Shown: positions 15,068 through 31,447 of the stretch, piece by piece
Position numbering within the stretch: the first letter of the stretch is position 1
Layout of the letters: every line of letters begins with the position of its first letter
DNA from: Vibrio campbellii CAIM 519 = NBRC 15631 = ATCC 25920
GTDB lineage: Bacteria; Pseudomonadota; Gammaproteobacteria; Enterobacterales; Vibrionaceae
Direction: 5' to 3'
Assembly (NCBI RefSeq): GCF_002163755.1
Contig: NZ_CP015863.1
Span: forward strand, 3,162,001 to 3,226,000
DNA: 64,000 nucleotides
Notes under the pieces: model-generated
Seen by the model: only the letters and a program-made list of their open reading frames with translations
Told to the model about the DNA's origin: nothing
Databases searched by the model: none
Position numbers and translations under genes: made by a program

Positions 15068-16252
15068 TTAGTCGAAGATCTTAGCAACAACACCAGCACC
15101 TACAGTACGGCCACCTTCACGGATAGCGAAACGTAGGCCTTCATCCATAGCGATAGGAGCGATTAGCTCAACTTGCATTTGGATGTTGTCGCCTGGCATT
15201 ACCATTTCTACGCCTTCTGGTAGAGAGATGTCGCCAGTTACGTCAGTTGTACGGAAGTAGAACTGTGGACGGTAACCTTTGAAGAATGGAGTGTGACGGC
15301 CACCTTCATCTTTAGAAAGTACGTATACTTCTGACTCGAACTTAGTGTGTGGAGTGATTGAACCAGGCTTAGCTAGTACTTGACCACGTTCAACTTCATC
15401 ACGCTTAGTACCACGTAGAAGTGCACCAACGTTCTCACCAGCGCGACCTTCGTCAAGAAGCTTACGGAACATTTCAACACCAGTACATGTAGTAGTAGTA
15501 GTGTCTTTGATACCAACGATAGCAACTTCGTCACCTACGTTTAGGATACCACGTTCGATACGGCCAGTTACTACTGTACCACGACCTTGGATTGAGAATA
15601 CGTCTTCGATAGGCATTAGGAATGGCATATCTACTGCACGCTCTGGCTCAGGAATGTATGAATCTAGCGCTTCTGCTAGTTCAACAATCTTAGCTTCCCA
15701 CTGCTCTTCGCCGTTTAGTGCGCCTAGTGCAGAACCTTGGATAACTGGTAGGTCATCACCTGGGAAATCGTACTCAGATAGAAGTTCACGAACTTCCATT
15801 TCTACTAGTTCTAGTAGCTCTTCATCGTCAACCATGTCACATTTGTTCATGAATACGATGATGTATGGGATACCAACCTGACGGCCTAGTAGGATGTGCT
15901 CACGAGTTTGTGGCATTGGACCATCTGTCGCAGCAACAACTAGGATACCACCGTCCATCTGTGCAGCACCAGTGATCATGTTTTTAACGTAATCCGCGTG
16001 TCCTGGACAGTCTACGTGTGCGTAGTGACGAGTTGGAGTGTCGTACTCTACGTGAGAAGTAGCGATTGTGATACCACGCTCACGCTCTTCTGGAGCGTTA
16101 TCGATAGATGCGAAGTCTTTAGCTACACCGCCGTAAACTTTAGCAAGTGTTGTACAGATAGCTGCAGTTAGAGTTGTTTTACCGTGGTCAACGTGGCCGA
16201 TAGTACCAACGTTAACGTGCGGTTTCGTACGTTCAAATTTTTCTTTAGACAT
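15068..16252 (-). CDS. tufB: Translation elongation factor Tu
   Basis: EF-Tu delivers aminoacyl-tRNA to the ribosome in a GTP-dependent step. The 394-residue protein starts MSKEKFERTKPHVNVG at 16252. It shows the P-loop GHVDHGKT at residues 19-26, DCPGH and NKCD guanine-specificity motifs, and the conserved C-terminal REGGRTVGAGVVAKI. The position after four tRNA genes is that of tufB; a second tuf copy, usual in vibrios, would be elsewhere. Confidence 0.98.
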   Translation of the reverse strand: MSKEKFERTKPHVNVGTIGHVDHGKTTLTAAICTTLAKVYGGVAKDFASIDNAPEERERGITIATSHVEYDTPTRHYAHVDCPGHADYVKNMITGAAQMDGGILVVAATDGPMPQTREHILLGRQVGIPYIIVFMNKCDMVDDEELLELVEMEVRELLSEYDFPGDDLPVIQGSALGALNGEEQWEAKIVELAEALDSYIPEPERAVDMPFLMPIEDVFSIQGRGTVVTGRIERGILNVGDEVAIVGIKDTTTTTCTGVEMFRKLLDEGRAGENVGALLRGTKRDEVERGQVLAKPGSITPHTKFESEVYVLSKDEGGRHTPFFKGYRPQFYFRTTDVTGDISLPEGVEMVMPGDNIQMQVELIAPIAMDEGLRFAIREGGRTVGAGVVAKIFD

Positions 16253-16353
16253 GAGTAGTCCCTCTAGGTACGGATTTAGGTGGCCCGAATCGACCACGCA
16301 ACCAAAAAAGATAATTGGTAAATCTTATATCAAAAGGAAATAACTTTGAGAGC

Positions 16354-16429
<76 letters not shown>

Positions 16430-16442
16430 ACTCAAATTAGAG

Positions 16443-16517
<75 letters not shown>

Positions 16518-16552
16518 AACACGTAACTCTGAGAGCTATTTCCTAAAGAATA

Positions 16553-16637
<85 letters not shown>

Positions 16638-16689
16638 AAAATTTTAAGCCATTCTTACTACAATTGCTTCTCTAAGAAACAGGAAAGAA

Positions 16690-16765
<76 letters not shown>

Positions 16766-16778
16766 ATAAGTGGTGCGC

Positions 16779-16807
16779 ATTCTATTGAATGATTTTCTAG
16801 GTTGCAA
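16779..16807 (-). promoter_or_regulatory. Promoter of the tRNA-tufB operon
   Basis: On the minus strand TTGCAA (16807-16802) and TAGAAT (16784-16779) are 17 bp apart, followed by a GCGCACC discriminator. The GC-rich discriminator matches stringently controlled stable-RNA promoters. Confidence 0.75.
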
Positions 16808-16971
16808 TAGCTATTTCAAAAAAAAACGTAAAATTAGACTTTTTAGAATCAATTGCTGCAAAATCATACAAACCTCGCTTTTTAAAGCAAACTTTCGAGC
16901 TTTGTCGTTTGCTTTGCACGGAGCTTGTTGTATGTTCTTGCTCTCTATGAAACCAAGGATAAAAGAGACCC

Positions 16972-17895
16972 ATGAGTCCATTTTTGTCATTTGACCGTGC
17001 CGAATGGGCAGAATTGCGTAATTCTGTTCCAATGACACTATCTGAAGATGATTTAACTGCGCTTCAAGGCATTAATGAAAACCTCACTATGGAGGAAGCG
17101 GTAGAGATCTACCTTCCTTTGTCTCGCCTTTTAAATCTGTACGTTCAGGCTCGCCAAAGCCGCAACTCGGTACTTCAGCAATTTCTCAACACAGAAGAAC
17201 ATGCCCCACCCTTTGTTATTGGTATCGCTGGCAGTGTAGCAGTTGGTAAGAGTACGACCGCGCGACTGCTAGAGGCTTTGCTATCACGTTGGGAGAACCA
17301 CCCAAAAGTTGCACTTGTAACAACGGATGGTTTCTTATATCCAAAGAAGATATTGGAAGAGAAAGGTATCATGCATCGTAAAGGCTTCCCGGAGTCTTAC
17401 GACATTAAACGCTTGGTCGAATTCGTTTCCGATGTAAAAGCCGGTCAGCCGAATTTAGAAGTCCCGGTTTATTCACACATTACTTATGACATCACTGAAG
17501 AGCGCAAGAAAGTAGATCGCCCTGATGTACTTATTATCGAGGGATTAAATGTCCTACAGAGCGGTATGGACTACCCGCATGATCCTCATCGTGTGTTTGT
17601 CTCAGACTTTCTTGATTTCTCTATTTATGTGGATGCGGAAACCGAAACCATCGAGCAATGGTATGTAGAGCGCTTCTTGAAGTTTCGTAGAGGGGCATTT
17701 ACCAAGCCTGGCTCGTACTTTAGTCATTACACTCAGCTCTCAGTGGAAGAAGCAAAGAGTAAGGCAAAGCAAATTTGGCATGATATTAATGGACTCAATT
17801 TAGAGCATAATATTCTTCCCACTCGAGAAAGAGCCCATCTTATCTTACACAAAGGACCAAGCCACTTGGTTGATAAAGTATCACTGAGAAAGTAA
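16972..17895 (+). CDS. coaA: Pantothenate kinase, type I
   Basis: CoaA phosphorylates pantothenate, the first and rate-limiting step of coenzyme A synthesis, and is feedback-inhibited by CoA. The 307-residue protein has the P-loop GSVAVGKS at residues 87-94 and the typical type I segments TTDGFLYPKK and RKGFPESYD. It is divergent from the tRNA-tufB operon and convergent with birA, with a gap of only 16 bp. The ATG follows GGATAAAAGAGACCC. Confidence 0.97.
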   Translation: MSPFLSFDRAEWAELRNSVPMTLSEDDLTALQGINENLTMEEAVEIYLPLSRLLNLYVQARQSRNSVLQQFLNTEEHAPPFVIGIAGSVAVGKSTTARLLEALLSRWENHPKVALVTTDGFLYPKKILEEKGIMHRKGFPESYDIKRLVEFVSDVKAGQPNLEVPVYSHITYDITEERKKVDRPDVLIIEGLNVLQSGMDYPHDPHRVFVSDFLDFSIYVDAETETIEQWYVERFLKFRRGAFTKPGSYFSHYTQLSVEEAKSKAKQIWHDINGLNLEHNILPTRERAHLILHKGPSHLVDKVSLRK

Positions 17896-17911
17896 TGCTA
17901 GCTTGATCGCT

Positions 17912-18877
17912 CTATTCCGTTTTTCTTAAGGAGATCTCACCACCAATGTAGGTCTCCAATCCATTCTCGGTTTCTAGAACAACACCGCCTTGTTGGTCAA
18001 TGCCTTTCACAACGCCATGCACTTCTCTTGGACCCATTAATAACTTCACTGGGCGACCAATAAAATTATCTAAACGATTCCAACGCTCAACAAAACCGGC
18101 CAATCCCGTCATCTCGTATTCTTCTAATGCCATCTTCCAATGTTTGATGAACTTGAGCGCTAGGTCATTTCGGTCGATACTAAAACCATCACTAACTTGA
18201 TTCAAAGTTGTCCAAGGCTGATCAATGTCCGGCTGCAAGTCTGGCATACCAATATTAAGCCCCATACCAATAACTAAATGCGCTGCACCGCCTGCTTGCC
18301 CAGACATTTCCACTAAGATACCCGCGAGCTTTTTATCCTGGTAGTAGATATCATTCGGCCATTTAAGTTTAACGCCTTGAATGCCCAACTCTTCGATAGC
18401 TTCCACAGCGGCAATGCCAACAACCAAGCTCAACCCCATAGCCGCTGCCATACCAGCATCCAAACGCCAGTACATGGATAAGTATAAATTTGTACCAAAA
18501 GGCGATATCCATTGACGACCACGTCGCCCTCGCCCCTTCGCCTGATATTCTGCTAGGCAGACTCGCCCTTTCACAGAATCATTGACTCGATCGAGTAGAT
18601 ATTGGTTAGTAGAGTCGATCACGGAAATAAGCTCGAGAGGAGTATCCAATTGAGCTTGAAGTCTCTCTTCGTCGAGTAAATGCAAAGGTTGTGCTAACTG
18701 ATAACCACGTCCTTGGATACGGTATATATCAACGCCCCAGTCATTTAGCCCTTTAATGTGCTTAGCAATAGCAGCTCGAGAAATCCCAAGTTCTTGCCCC
18801 AAGCCTTCTCCGGAATGAAAACCTCCATCGCTAAGGGACTTGAGGATATGCAGCTTTACAGAGTGTTCCTTTCTCAT
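17912..18877 (-). CDS. birA: Bifunctional biotin ligase / biotin operon repressor
   Basis: BirA activates biotin to biotinyl-AMP, transfers it to the carboxyl carrier protein of acetyl-CoA carboxylase, and represses the biotin genes when charged. The 321-residue protein has an N-terminal winged helix (HSGEGLGQELGISRAAIAKH near residues 20-39), the biotin-binding KGRGRRGRQW loop and KWPNDIY. Its ATG overlaps the murB stop by 4 bp, so the two are translationally coupled. Confidence 0.96.
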   Translation of the reverse strand: MRKEHSVKLHILKSLSDGGFHSGEGLGQELGISRAAIAKHIKGLNDWGVDIYRIQGRGYQLAQPLHLLDEERLQAQLDTPLELISVIDSTNQYLLDRVNDSVKGRVCLAEYQAKGRGRRGRQWISPFGTNLYLSMYWRLDAGMAAAMGLSLVVGIAAVEAIEELGIQGVKLKWPNDIYYQDKKLAGILVEMSGQAGGAAHLVIGMGLNIGMPDLQPDIDQPWTTLNQVSDGFSIDRNDLALKFIKHWKMALEEYEMTGLAGFVERWNRLDNFIGRPVKLLMGPREVHGVVKGIDQQGGVVLETENGLETYIGGEISLRKTE

Positions 18878-19917
18878 TGTTTAGCCTCAATCTCAGCTAG
18901 ATTGGTTTCACCTTTGTTATTCATAAAACGAACTTCGTGTTCAAGTTCAATCTGGTATTTATCCCAAACGGTCTTTTTCACCAGAGACGCTAAGTCGACT
19001 ACATCATCAGCACTGCAGTTATCAACATTAGTCAACACCAAAGCTTGCAATGGATTCACTTGAGCACCATTGACCGATATACCCTTAAGACCACATTGGT
19101 CTATTAACCATCCCGCTGCGACCTTCATTCCGCCCTGTGCTGGGTAAGCCACCATATTGCTGTGCTGCTGAATTAGGCGATCATAATGATCTTGGCTGAT
19201 CACAGGGTTTTTGAAGAAACTGCCCGCATTGCCGACTTTCGCTGGATCAGGCAGCTTTTCCATACGCACTTGGCAAACACGTTCAAAGATAGCGAGAGGA
19301 GTTAACTCATCCTCTGGAATACTCTGCAAAGGACCATATTGATTGATCGCCTTCCACTGCTTCGACAATTTCAGACCCACCGCTGTGATAAAGCACTTTT
19401 CATACAGTTCGTGCTTGAAGATAGAATCACGATAACCAAACTGGCACTCGTTAGCGGTCATTCGCCTTGTTTCAAAGCTGTGAAGGTCAAGAATGTCCAC
19501 GTACTCACAAATGCTCTGTAACTCTAGGCCATAAGCTCCGATGTTTTGGATAGGAGCAGAACCCGCACATCCAGGAATAAGAGCGAGATTCTCCATCCCC
19601 CCCATGCCCTGCTCAACACTCCACGCAACCAAACTCGGCCAATCTTCCCCACCTTCAACGTGTAATAAGTAATGCTCGTCGGTTTCAGTGACCGTTTTAC
19701 CCATTAAACGGTTGATGATCACCATACCTTCATAAGGTTGAGTAAACAGCATGTTGCTACCCTTCCCCAGAAAGAGCTTGGGTATGTCTTGATAAGCTTG
19801 GTCTTGGAAAAGTTGTCTTACGTCCTCTACTGACTCAACAATCGCCAGGTACGCACAGGTTTGTTCGATACCAAATGTGTGGAAAGCCTTAAGGCTCGCG
19901 TGTTTCTTAATTTCCAT
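18874..19917 (-). CDS. murB: UDP-N-acetylenolpyruvoylglucosamine reductase
   Basis: MurB is the FAD enzyme that reduces UDP-GlcNAc-enolpyruvate to UDP-MurNAc with NADPH, the second committed step of peptidoglycan synthesis. The 347-residue protein starts with the family's HASLKAFHTFGIEQ segment and shows the FAD-binding GKGSNMLFT, IPGCAGSAPIQNIGAYG, and AGSFFKNPVI stretches. The length is that of the type I (E. coli) form. It is followed by birA, with which it overlaps. Confidence 0.97.
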   Translation of the reverse strand: MEIKKHASLKAFHTFGIEQTCAYLAIVESVEDVRQLFQDQAYQDIPKLFLGKGSNMLFTQPYEGMVIINRLMGKTVTETDEHYLLHVEGGEDWPSLVAWSVEQGMGGMENLALIPGCAGSAPIQNIGAYGLELQSICEYVDILDLHSFETRRMTANECQFGYRDSIFKHELYEKCFITAVGLKLSKQWKAINQYGPLQSIPEDELTPLAIFERVCQVRMEKLPDPAKVGNAGSFFKNPVISQDHYDRLIQQHSNMVAYPAQGGMKVAAGWLIDQCGLKGISVNGAQVNPLQALVLTNVDNCSADDVVDLASLVKKTVWDKYQIELEHEVRFMNNKGETNLAEIEAKQ

Positions 19918-19988
19918 AGTGGATTTGCAACGCCTGATGAGATTCTCTTAAACTGTGAACATTCTACATTAGTTATCTTTTAGCCGCA

Positions 19989-20450
19989 GTGACAATACCT
20001 AGCTCATTAATCATAGAAGTGTTAAATCCAATCAAACTTCCTCTTATTAAGAGGTTGTACAAAGCCCATTATCCCGCTGGACGGGCAAAACGAGACGAGC
20101 TAATCATTACAGCCAGTATCGACAACAGTATCGTCGCTTTGTTAAGAATGAAGACGGTAGAGAAGTCACGCCTACTAACCGGTATGCTCGTTGTGCCGGA
20201 ATATAGGGGGACAGGTGTGGGAGGGGCGCTGCTTGAACATTGCAAAAGCAAAGTTTTCAATGATGGCGACTATTGCTTTGCTTTTAGCCATTTAGAAAAC
20301 TATTACGCACAACATGGATTCAAAACCATCGAGAGCACAGAGCTTCCCAATTCATTAAAAATGGCTTATTTGCGTTATGTAGAGAGTGGTAAAGATCTCA
20401 TTCCAATGCAATTCATTATTTCTCGCACCTCAAAGGGTGTGGTTTTGTAG
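19989..20450 (+). CDS. GNAT family N-acetyltransferase of unknown substrate
   Basis: The 153-residue protein has the GNAT acetyl-CoA motif A at VVPEYRGTGVGGALLEHC and a downstream LENYYAQHGF strand-helix typical of motif B. The substrate cannot be predicted. The start is a GTG at 19989 with a weak ribosome site; no ATG lies nearby in frame, so the start is uncertain. It sits between divergent murB and co-directional pssA, 71 bp upstream of the latter. Confidence 0.8.
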   Translation: MTIPSSLIIEVLNPIKLPLIKRLYKAHYPAGRAKRDELIITASIDNSIVALLRMKTVEKSRLLTGMLVVPEYRGTGVGGALLEHCKSKVFNDGDYCFAFSHLENYYAQHGFKTIESTELPNSLKMAYLRYVESGKDLIPMQFIISRTSKGVVL

Positions 20451-20521
20451 CCAGAGAAATCATATCTTTGGTAAAATGTCAGGTTCGCAATATTGCACTT
20501 AATTAAGGTACTCACACCGGT

Positions 20522-21862
20522 ATGATAGTAAGTAGGAACCCATTCGAACAGTTGCCAAGTCTCGCAGTTAAGCCTGAAGACTTTGAAGTTCTGCATGCAG
20601 CAGATACTTTCAGAACTCGTCTTCTTGAAGCGATCAGCAAAGCAACGTCGCGAATTTACCTAGTCGCTCTATATCTGGAAGATGATGAAGCTGGCCGTGA
20701 AATTTTCACAGCGCTCTATGAAGCGAAGCAGCGCAATCCTGGATTGGACATCAATATCTGTGTAGATTGGCACCGAGCGCAACGTGGTCTCATTGGCGCA
20801 GAGTCGTCAGAAGGTAATGCTGCACTGTACAAAGCCTTCGCAAAGAAATATCAACATTCTATTCCTGTCTACGGTATTCCAGTGCGTGGTAGAGAAGTGT
20901 TTGGTGTGCTGCACCTCAAAGGTTTTATCGTAGATGACACCGTGATCTACAGTGGTGCAAGCCTGAACAACGTATACCTTCAGTACAACGATCGTTACCG
21001 TTTCGACCGCTACCATGTCATTCAGCATAAAACGTTAGCAGACTCTATGGTGAGGTTCATTCAAGACGAAATGATCGCTCATCCTGCAGTCAACGACTTA
21101 GCCGGCAAAGATAAGCCTGAAACCAAAGAAATCAAAGCTGACATTCGCCAACTTCGCTCTTCACTTGCACGTGCAAACTATGAGTTTGAACCAGAAATTG
21201 CTAGCGAAGAAGAAGTGAATGTGACGCCATTAGTCGGTTTAGGTAAGCGTCGTAATTTACTCAATCAACAAATCGTTAAGCTACTTGCTGCTGCTCAGAA
21301 CGAAATCTTTATCTGCACTCCTTACTTTAACTTCCCGAAAGCAATTAATCGTGAAGTTAAACGTGCAATGAAACGTGGTGTAAAAGTAACAATAGTGGTT
21401 GGTGACAAAACTGCTAACGACTTCTACATCTCCCCTGAAGAAGAGTTTAAGACTATTGGTGGCTTACCATATCTATACGAACTCAACTTACGTCGTTTCG
21501 CAAAAGCAAATGAAGCTAGCATTGCTGCTCGTAAGCTATCTATTCACCTTTGGAAGCACGATAACAACAGTTTCCATCTAAAAGGCATTTGGGTAGATAA
21601 GCGCTACATGCTGATGACTGGTAATAACTTGAACCCTCGAGCATGGTCACTGGATCTAGAAAATGGTCTATTGGTACAAGATAACTACGCCAAGATGACA
21701 GATAAGTTTGAACAAGAAGTGGCAAACATTCTTGAACATACTCAGCTTATTTGCACCTACAAGCAGCTAGAAAAAGTAGAAGACTACCCGGTAAGTGTTC
21801 AGAAGTTAGTTCGCAAGATCACTCGAATCAAAGCTGATGGGGTACTTAAACGTATTCTTTAA
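20522..21862 (+). CDS. pssA: CDP-diacylglycerol--serine O-phosphatidyltransferase
   Basis: PssA makes phosphatidylserine from CDP-diacylglycerol and serine, the route to phosphatidylethanolamine. The 446-residue protein belongs to the phospholipase D superfamily: two HKD-type motifs are visible, HLKGFIVDDTVIYSGASLNN and HLKGIWVDKRYMLMTGNNLN. The enzyme works at the inner face of the membrane without transmembrane segments. A terminator follows. Confidence 0.96.
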   Translation: MIVSRNPFEQLPSLAVKPEDFEVLHAADTFRTRLLEAISKATSRIYLVALYLEDDEAGREIFTALYEAKQRNPGLDINICVDWHRAQRGLIGAESSEGNAALYKAFAKKYQHSIPVYGIPVRGREVFGVLHLKGFIVDDTVIYSGASLNNVYLQYNDRYRFDRYHVIQHKTLADSMVRFIQDEMIAHPAVNDLAGKDKPETKEIKADIRQLRSSLARANYEFEPEIASEEEVNVTPLVGLGKRRNLLNQQIVKLLAAAQNEIFICTPYFNFPKAINREVKRAMKRGVKVTIVVGDKTANDFYISPEEEFKTIGGLPYLYELNLRRFAKANEASIAARKLSIHLWKHDNNSFHLKGIWVDKRYMLMTGNNLNPRAWSLDLENGLLVQDNYAKMTDKFEQEVANILEHTQLICTYKQLEKVEDYPVSVQKLVRKITRIKADGVLKRIL

Positions 21863-21885
21863 GAAGTCTAGCTAAATTCATAACG

Positions 21886-21916
21886 AAGCCCAGTATGAAA
21901 GTACTGGGCTTTTTTA
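21886..21916 (+). terminator. Intrinsic terminator of pssA
   Basis: AAGCCCAGTA pairs with TACTGGGCTT around GAAAG, followed by a T-run, 24 bp after the pssA stop. Confidence 0.85.
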
Positions 21917-22139
21917 TTACTGTTAGCCTGGGAGGTAAGGGCAACTAAAACTCGCAGAGAATAACAAGGTCTATAAGCTCGAATAAACAAACTCCCCCTA
22001 TGGCATCCCCTCTAATGGCTCATAAGGAAATAACGTTGGGTTACTTTAGAGGGAAATAGCTAGAACGAGTAAATAAGAAGGCTTTCAGTGTCTCCCCTGA
22101 GTCGATACCTCTCCTCGAAGGGGTGAATATTAGGGTATG

Positions 22140-22403
22140 AACAAAACCCTTTCCCCTTGGGATTCACATTTCCAGCATGCGCTATTTTGGGTTTAGGGGA
22201 ATCAGGTGCACTTTCAACTAGACTGGTATTCTTTTCTTCATATACGAAAAAGACTCCAGCATTTCTGCTAGAGCCTTAAATATCGCAGGAGTGGACCGGG
22301 CTGGCGTTCCAGAGATTCGACTGAGCTGGCCCCCCAACTTCCAACACGCGCTGTTTTGGAGTATCAGGGGAATCCACTGCTTTGGCCTTAAGATACAAAT
22401 ACG
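22140..22403 (-). repeat. Decayed tandem copies of the tRNA-Trp/terminator unit
   Basis: Two older copies resembling the tRNA-Trp 3' region plus its terminator lie downstream of the real gene. The segment 22283-22380 repeats pieces of the real gene (GAGATTCGA, CCAACACGCG, TTTGGA) with insertions. A terminator copy at 22246-22276 repeats the GAAAAAG-ACTC...GAGCCTT layout of 22404-22434. The segment near 22165-22240 matches 22325-22403 again (TTCCAGCATGCGCTATTTTG against TTCCAACACGCGCTGTTTTG). None can fold as a full tRNA. The preceding 21917-22139 holds no gene that I can see. Confidence 0.55.
22246..22276 (-). terminator. Relic terminator hairpin in the decayed tRNA-Trp unit
   Basis: On the minus strand GGCTCTAGCA pairs imperfectly with TGCTGGAGTC around GAAA and is followed by TTTTT. 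The layout copies the functional terminator at 22404-22434. Confidence 0.6.
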
Positions 22404-22434
22404 AAAAAGGCTCTAGTCTTTTGACCAGAGCCTT
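22404..22434 (-). terminator. Terminator of tRNA-Trp
   Basis: On the minus strand AAGGCTCTGGTC pairs with GACTAGAGCCTT around AAAA and is followed by a short T-run, six bases after the tRNA-Trp CCA end. Confidence 0.85.
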
Positions 22435-22439
22435 GAATA

Positions 22440-22516
<77 letters not shown>

Positions 22517-22548
22517 GTAGAAACTACAGTTTATCACATTGTAGATTC

Positions 22549-22573
22549 AAAAAAACCTCGCAAAAGCGAGGTC
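22549..22573 (-). terminator. Intrinsic terminator between tRNA-Asp and tRNA-Trp
   Basis: On the minus strand GACCTCGC is followed by TTTT, then GCGAGGT and a T-run of seven. It lies 12 bp after the tRNA-Asp CCA and 32 bp before tRNA-Trp. Confidence 0.8.
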
Positions 22574-22584
22574 TTTGAAATAAG

Positions 22585-22661
22585 TGGCGGAGCGGACGGG
22601 ACTCGAACCCGCGACCCCCGGCGTGACAGGCCGGTATTCTAACCAACTGAACTACCGCTCC
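22585..22661 (-). tRNA. aspT: tRNA-Asp (GTC)
   Basis: A 77-nt cloverleaf on the minus strand with anticodon GTC in CTGTCAC and an encoded CCA. It follows the 5S gene directly, as in distal tRNA positions of enteric rRNA operons. Confidence 0.97.
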
Positions 22662-22691
22662 GCACTGGTTAGACCTTAAGTCTAAATTTAA

Positions 22692-22811
22692 AGCCTGGCG
22701 ATGTCCTACTCTCACATGGGGAAGCCCCACACTACCATCGGCGCTAATTCGTTTCACTTCTGAGTTCGGAATGGAAGTCAGGTGGGTCCAAATCGCTATG
22801 GTCGCCAAGCA
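22692..22811 (-). rRNA. rrf: 5S rRNA, downstream operon
   Basis: A 120-nt gene with the GCTTGGCGACC...CATCGCCAGGC terminal helix and the conserved loop sequences. It is repeated at 28353-28472. Ends are estimated to within a few bases. Confidence 0.95.
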
Positions 22812-22898
22812 AATTCTTTAATTCGGAAAGCTGTTTCAGTTCTTACACATTCAATTCGTTCTTGCTTTGAGTCCATCAAAACCCCTTGGGTGTTGTAT

Positions 22899-25786
<2,888 letters not shown>

Positions 25787-26133
25787 ATACAACCCGAAGG
25801 AGTTTCGAGTTGAAGTCAAATCACCAAAGTTGTCTGCAATTTTTATACATGATGCAGACTCGATTTTGCCGGACTCAAATATGTTTTGTTTTACTTAAAC
25901 AGTAAGACAAAACCCAAGAACACTTGAATGTGTTGTTTGGAGTATTCAATTAAGAATACTTTGAGAACTTTACAAACAATCTTAAAGATTGTTTTGTCAG
26001 CTTTCCAAATTGTTAAAGAGCTATGTTTCTTCACAAGGAAGTACATTTTCTAAATACTTTCAGAGACGAAAATTCTAACCACGTACGTTTTACTGAAGTG
26101 GTTTGGAATTCCTATCCAAAAATACTTAGAGAA
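25787..26133 (-). other. 16S-23S spacer, segment between tRNA-Val and 23S
   Basis: This non-coding spacer carries a boxA-like TTAAAGAGC antitermination element (minus strand, near 26009-26020). It also holds a 33-bp hairpin block at 25881-25913 (GTTTTGTTTTAC against GTAAGACAAAAC) that the other operon lacks. The part from 25914 to about 26020 is shared with the other operon. Confidence 0.8.
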
Positions 26134-26209
26134 TGGTGGGCGATACCGGGCTCGAACCAGTGACCCCCTGCTTGTAAGGCAGGTGCTCTCCCAACTGAGC
26201 TAATCGCCC
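26134..26209 (-). tRNA. tRNA-Val (TAC) in the rRNA spacer
   Basis: A 76-nt cloverleaf on the minus strand with anticodon TAC in CTTACAA and an encoded CCA. It is the 23S-proximal tRNA of a Glu-Lys-Val spacer, a type known from vibrios. Confidence 0.97.
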
Positions 26210-26239
26210 ACATAAGTTTTAATTCTTCGTGGAGAAGAA

Positions 26240-26315
26240 TGGTGGGTCGTGCAGGATTCGAACCTGCGACCAATTGATTAAAAGTCAACTGCTCTACCAA
26301 CTGAGCTAACGACCC
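26240..26315 (-). tRNA. tRNA-Lys (TTT) in the rRNA spacer
   Basis: A 76-nt cloverleaf on the minus strand with anticodon TTT in ACTTTTAAT and an encoded CCA. It lies between tRNA-Glu and tRNA-Val. Confidence 0.97.
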
Positions 26316-26317
26316 AA

Positions 26318-26393
26318 TGGTATCCCGTAGGGGAGTCGAACCCCTGTTACCGCCGTGAAAGGGCGGTGTCCTAGGCCTCTAGACGAACGGGAC
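26318..26393 (-). tRNA. tRNA-Glu (TTC) in the rRNA spacer
   Basis: A 76-nt cloverleaf on the minus strand with anticodon TTC in CTTTCAC and a CCA end. Only two bases separate it from tRNA-Lys. The identical gene at 31709-31784 is the sole spacer tRNA of the other operon. Confidence 0.97.
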
Positions 26394-26484
26394 ACTAAGT
26401 TGAACATCTTGGGAGATGTTCTATCTCTTTTACTTTATAAACCGTATCAATCTGTGTGGACACTCATCGTGAGTAATCATCGTA

Positions 26485-28037
<1,553 letters not shown>

Positions 28038-28146
28038 AAGATTTTGTCGGCTCAATGAATACTGAACATTACATAAAGTAATGTTTGAATTGACTGTGCT
28101 GAATCTTTTGATTCAATGGTCACTTCGTTTCATTGAAACCTAATTT

Positions 28147-28160
28147 GATACCGAAGTATC
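28147..28160 (-). other. rRNA leader hairpin, downstream operon
   Basis: GATAC-CGAA-GTATC lies in the 16S leader. The upstream operon has GAAGC-CGAA-GCTTC at the same place (33539-33552), so two base pairs change in compensating fashion. The stem extends on both sides with AATT. Confidence 0.7.
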
Positions 28161-28208
28161 TAATTGGATTATCATCAACGAGTGCCCACACAGATTGATA
28201 GGTCTATA

Positions 28209-28285
28209 TTGTTAAAGAGCTTGGCTTTCAGTGCCTTAGCACTTAAGCGAGGTGCGTATAATACGCTTTCCACTTTGAAAGTCAA
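28209..28285 (-). promoter_or_regulatory. rRNA promoter and boxA of the downstream operon
   Basis: On the minus strand TTGACT (28285-28280) is 16 bp from TATTAT (28263-28258) with an ACGCACC discriminator. A boxA, GCTCTTTAACA, follows at 28220-28210. This is a typical strong rRNA promoter lying between the two tandem operons. Confidence 0.8.
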
Positions 28286-28320
28286 CATAAAACTCTAAAA
28301 TAATTTAGAACTTTATGGTG

Positions 28321-28343
28321 ACTTGCTTATTAAATAAGCAAGT
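28321..28343 (-). other. Hairpin after the 5S gene of the upstream operon
   Basis: ACTTGCTTATT pairs with AATAAGCAAGT, but no T-run follows on the minus strand. It is the only strong structure between the 5S of the upstream operon and the promoter of the downstream one, so it is at best a weak terminator or a processing site. Confidence 0.6.
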
Positions 28344-28352
28344 GGGAAATAA

Positions 28353-28472
28353 AGCCTGGCGATGTCCTACTCTCACATGGGGAAGCCCCACACTACCATC
28401 GGCGCTAATTCGTTTCACTTCTGAGTTCGGAATGGAAGTCAGGTGGGTCCAAATCGCTATGGTCGCCAAGCA
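28353..28472 (-). rRNA. rrf: 5S rRNA, upstream operon
   Basis: Same sequence as 22692-22811 as far as I can see, offset by 5,661 bp. No tRNA gene follows this copy. Confidence 0.95.
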
Positions 28473-28559
28473 AATTCTTTAATTCGGAAAGCTGTTTCAG
28501 TTCTTACACATTCAATTCGTTCTTGCTTTGAGTCCATCAAAACCCCTTGGGTGTTGTAT

Positions 28560-31447
<2,888 letters not shown>

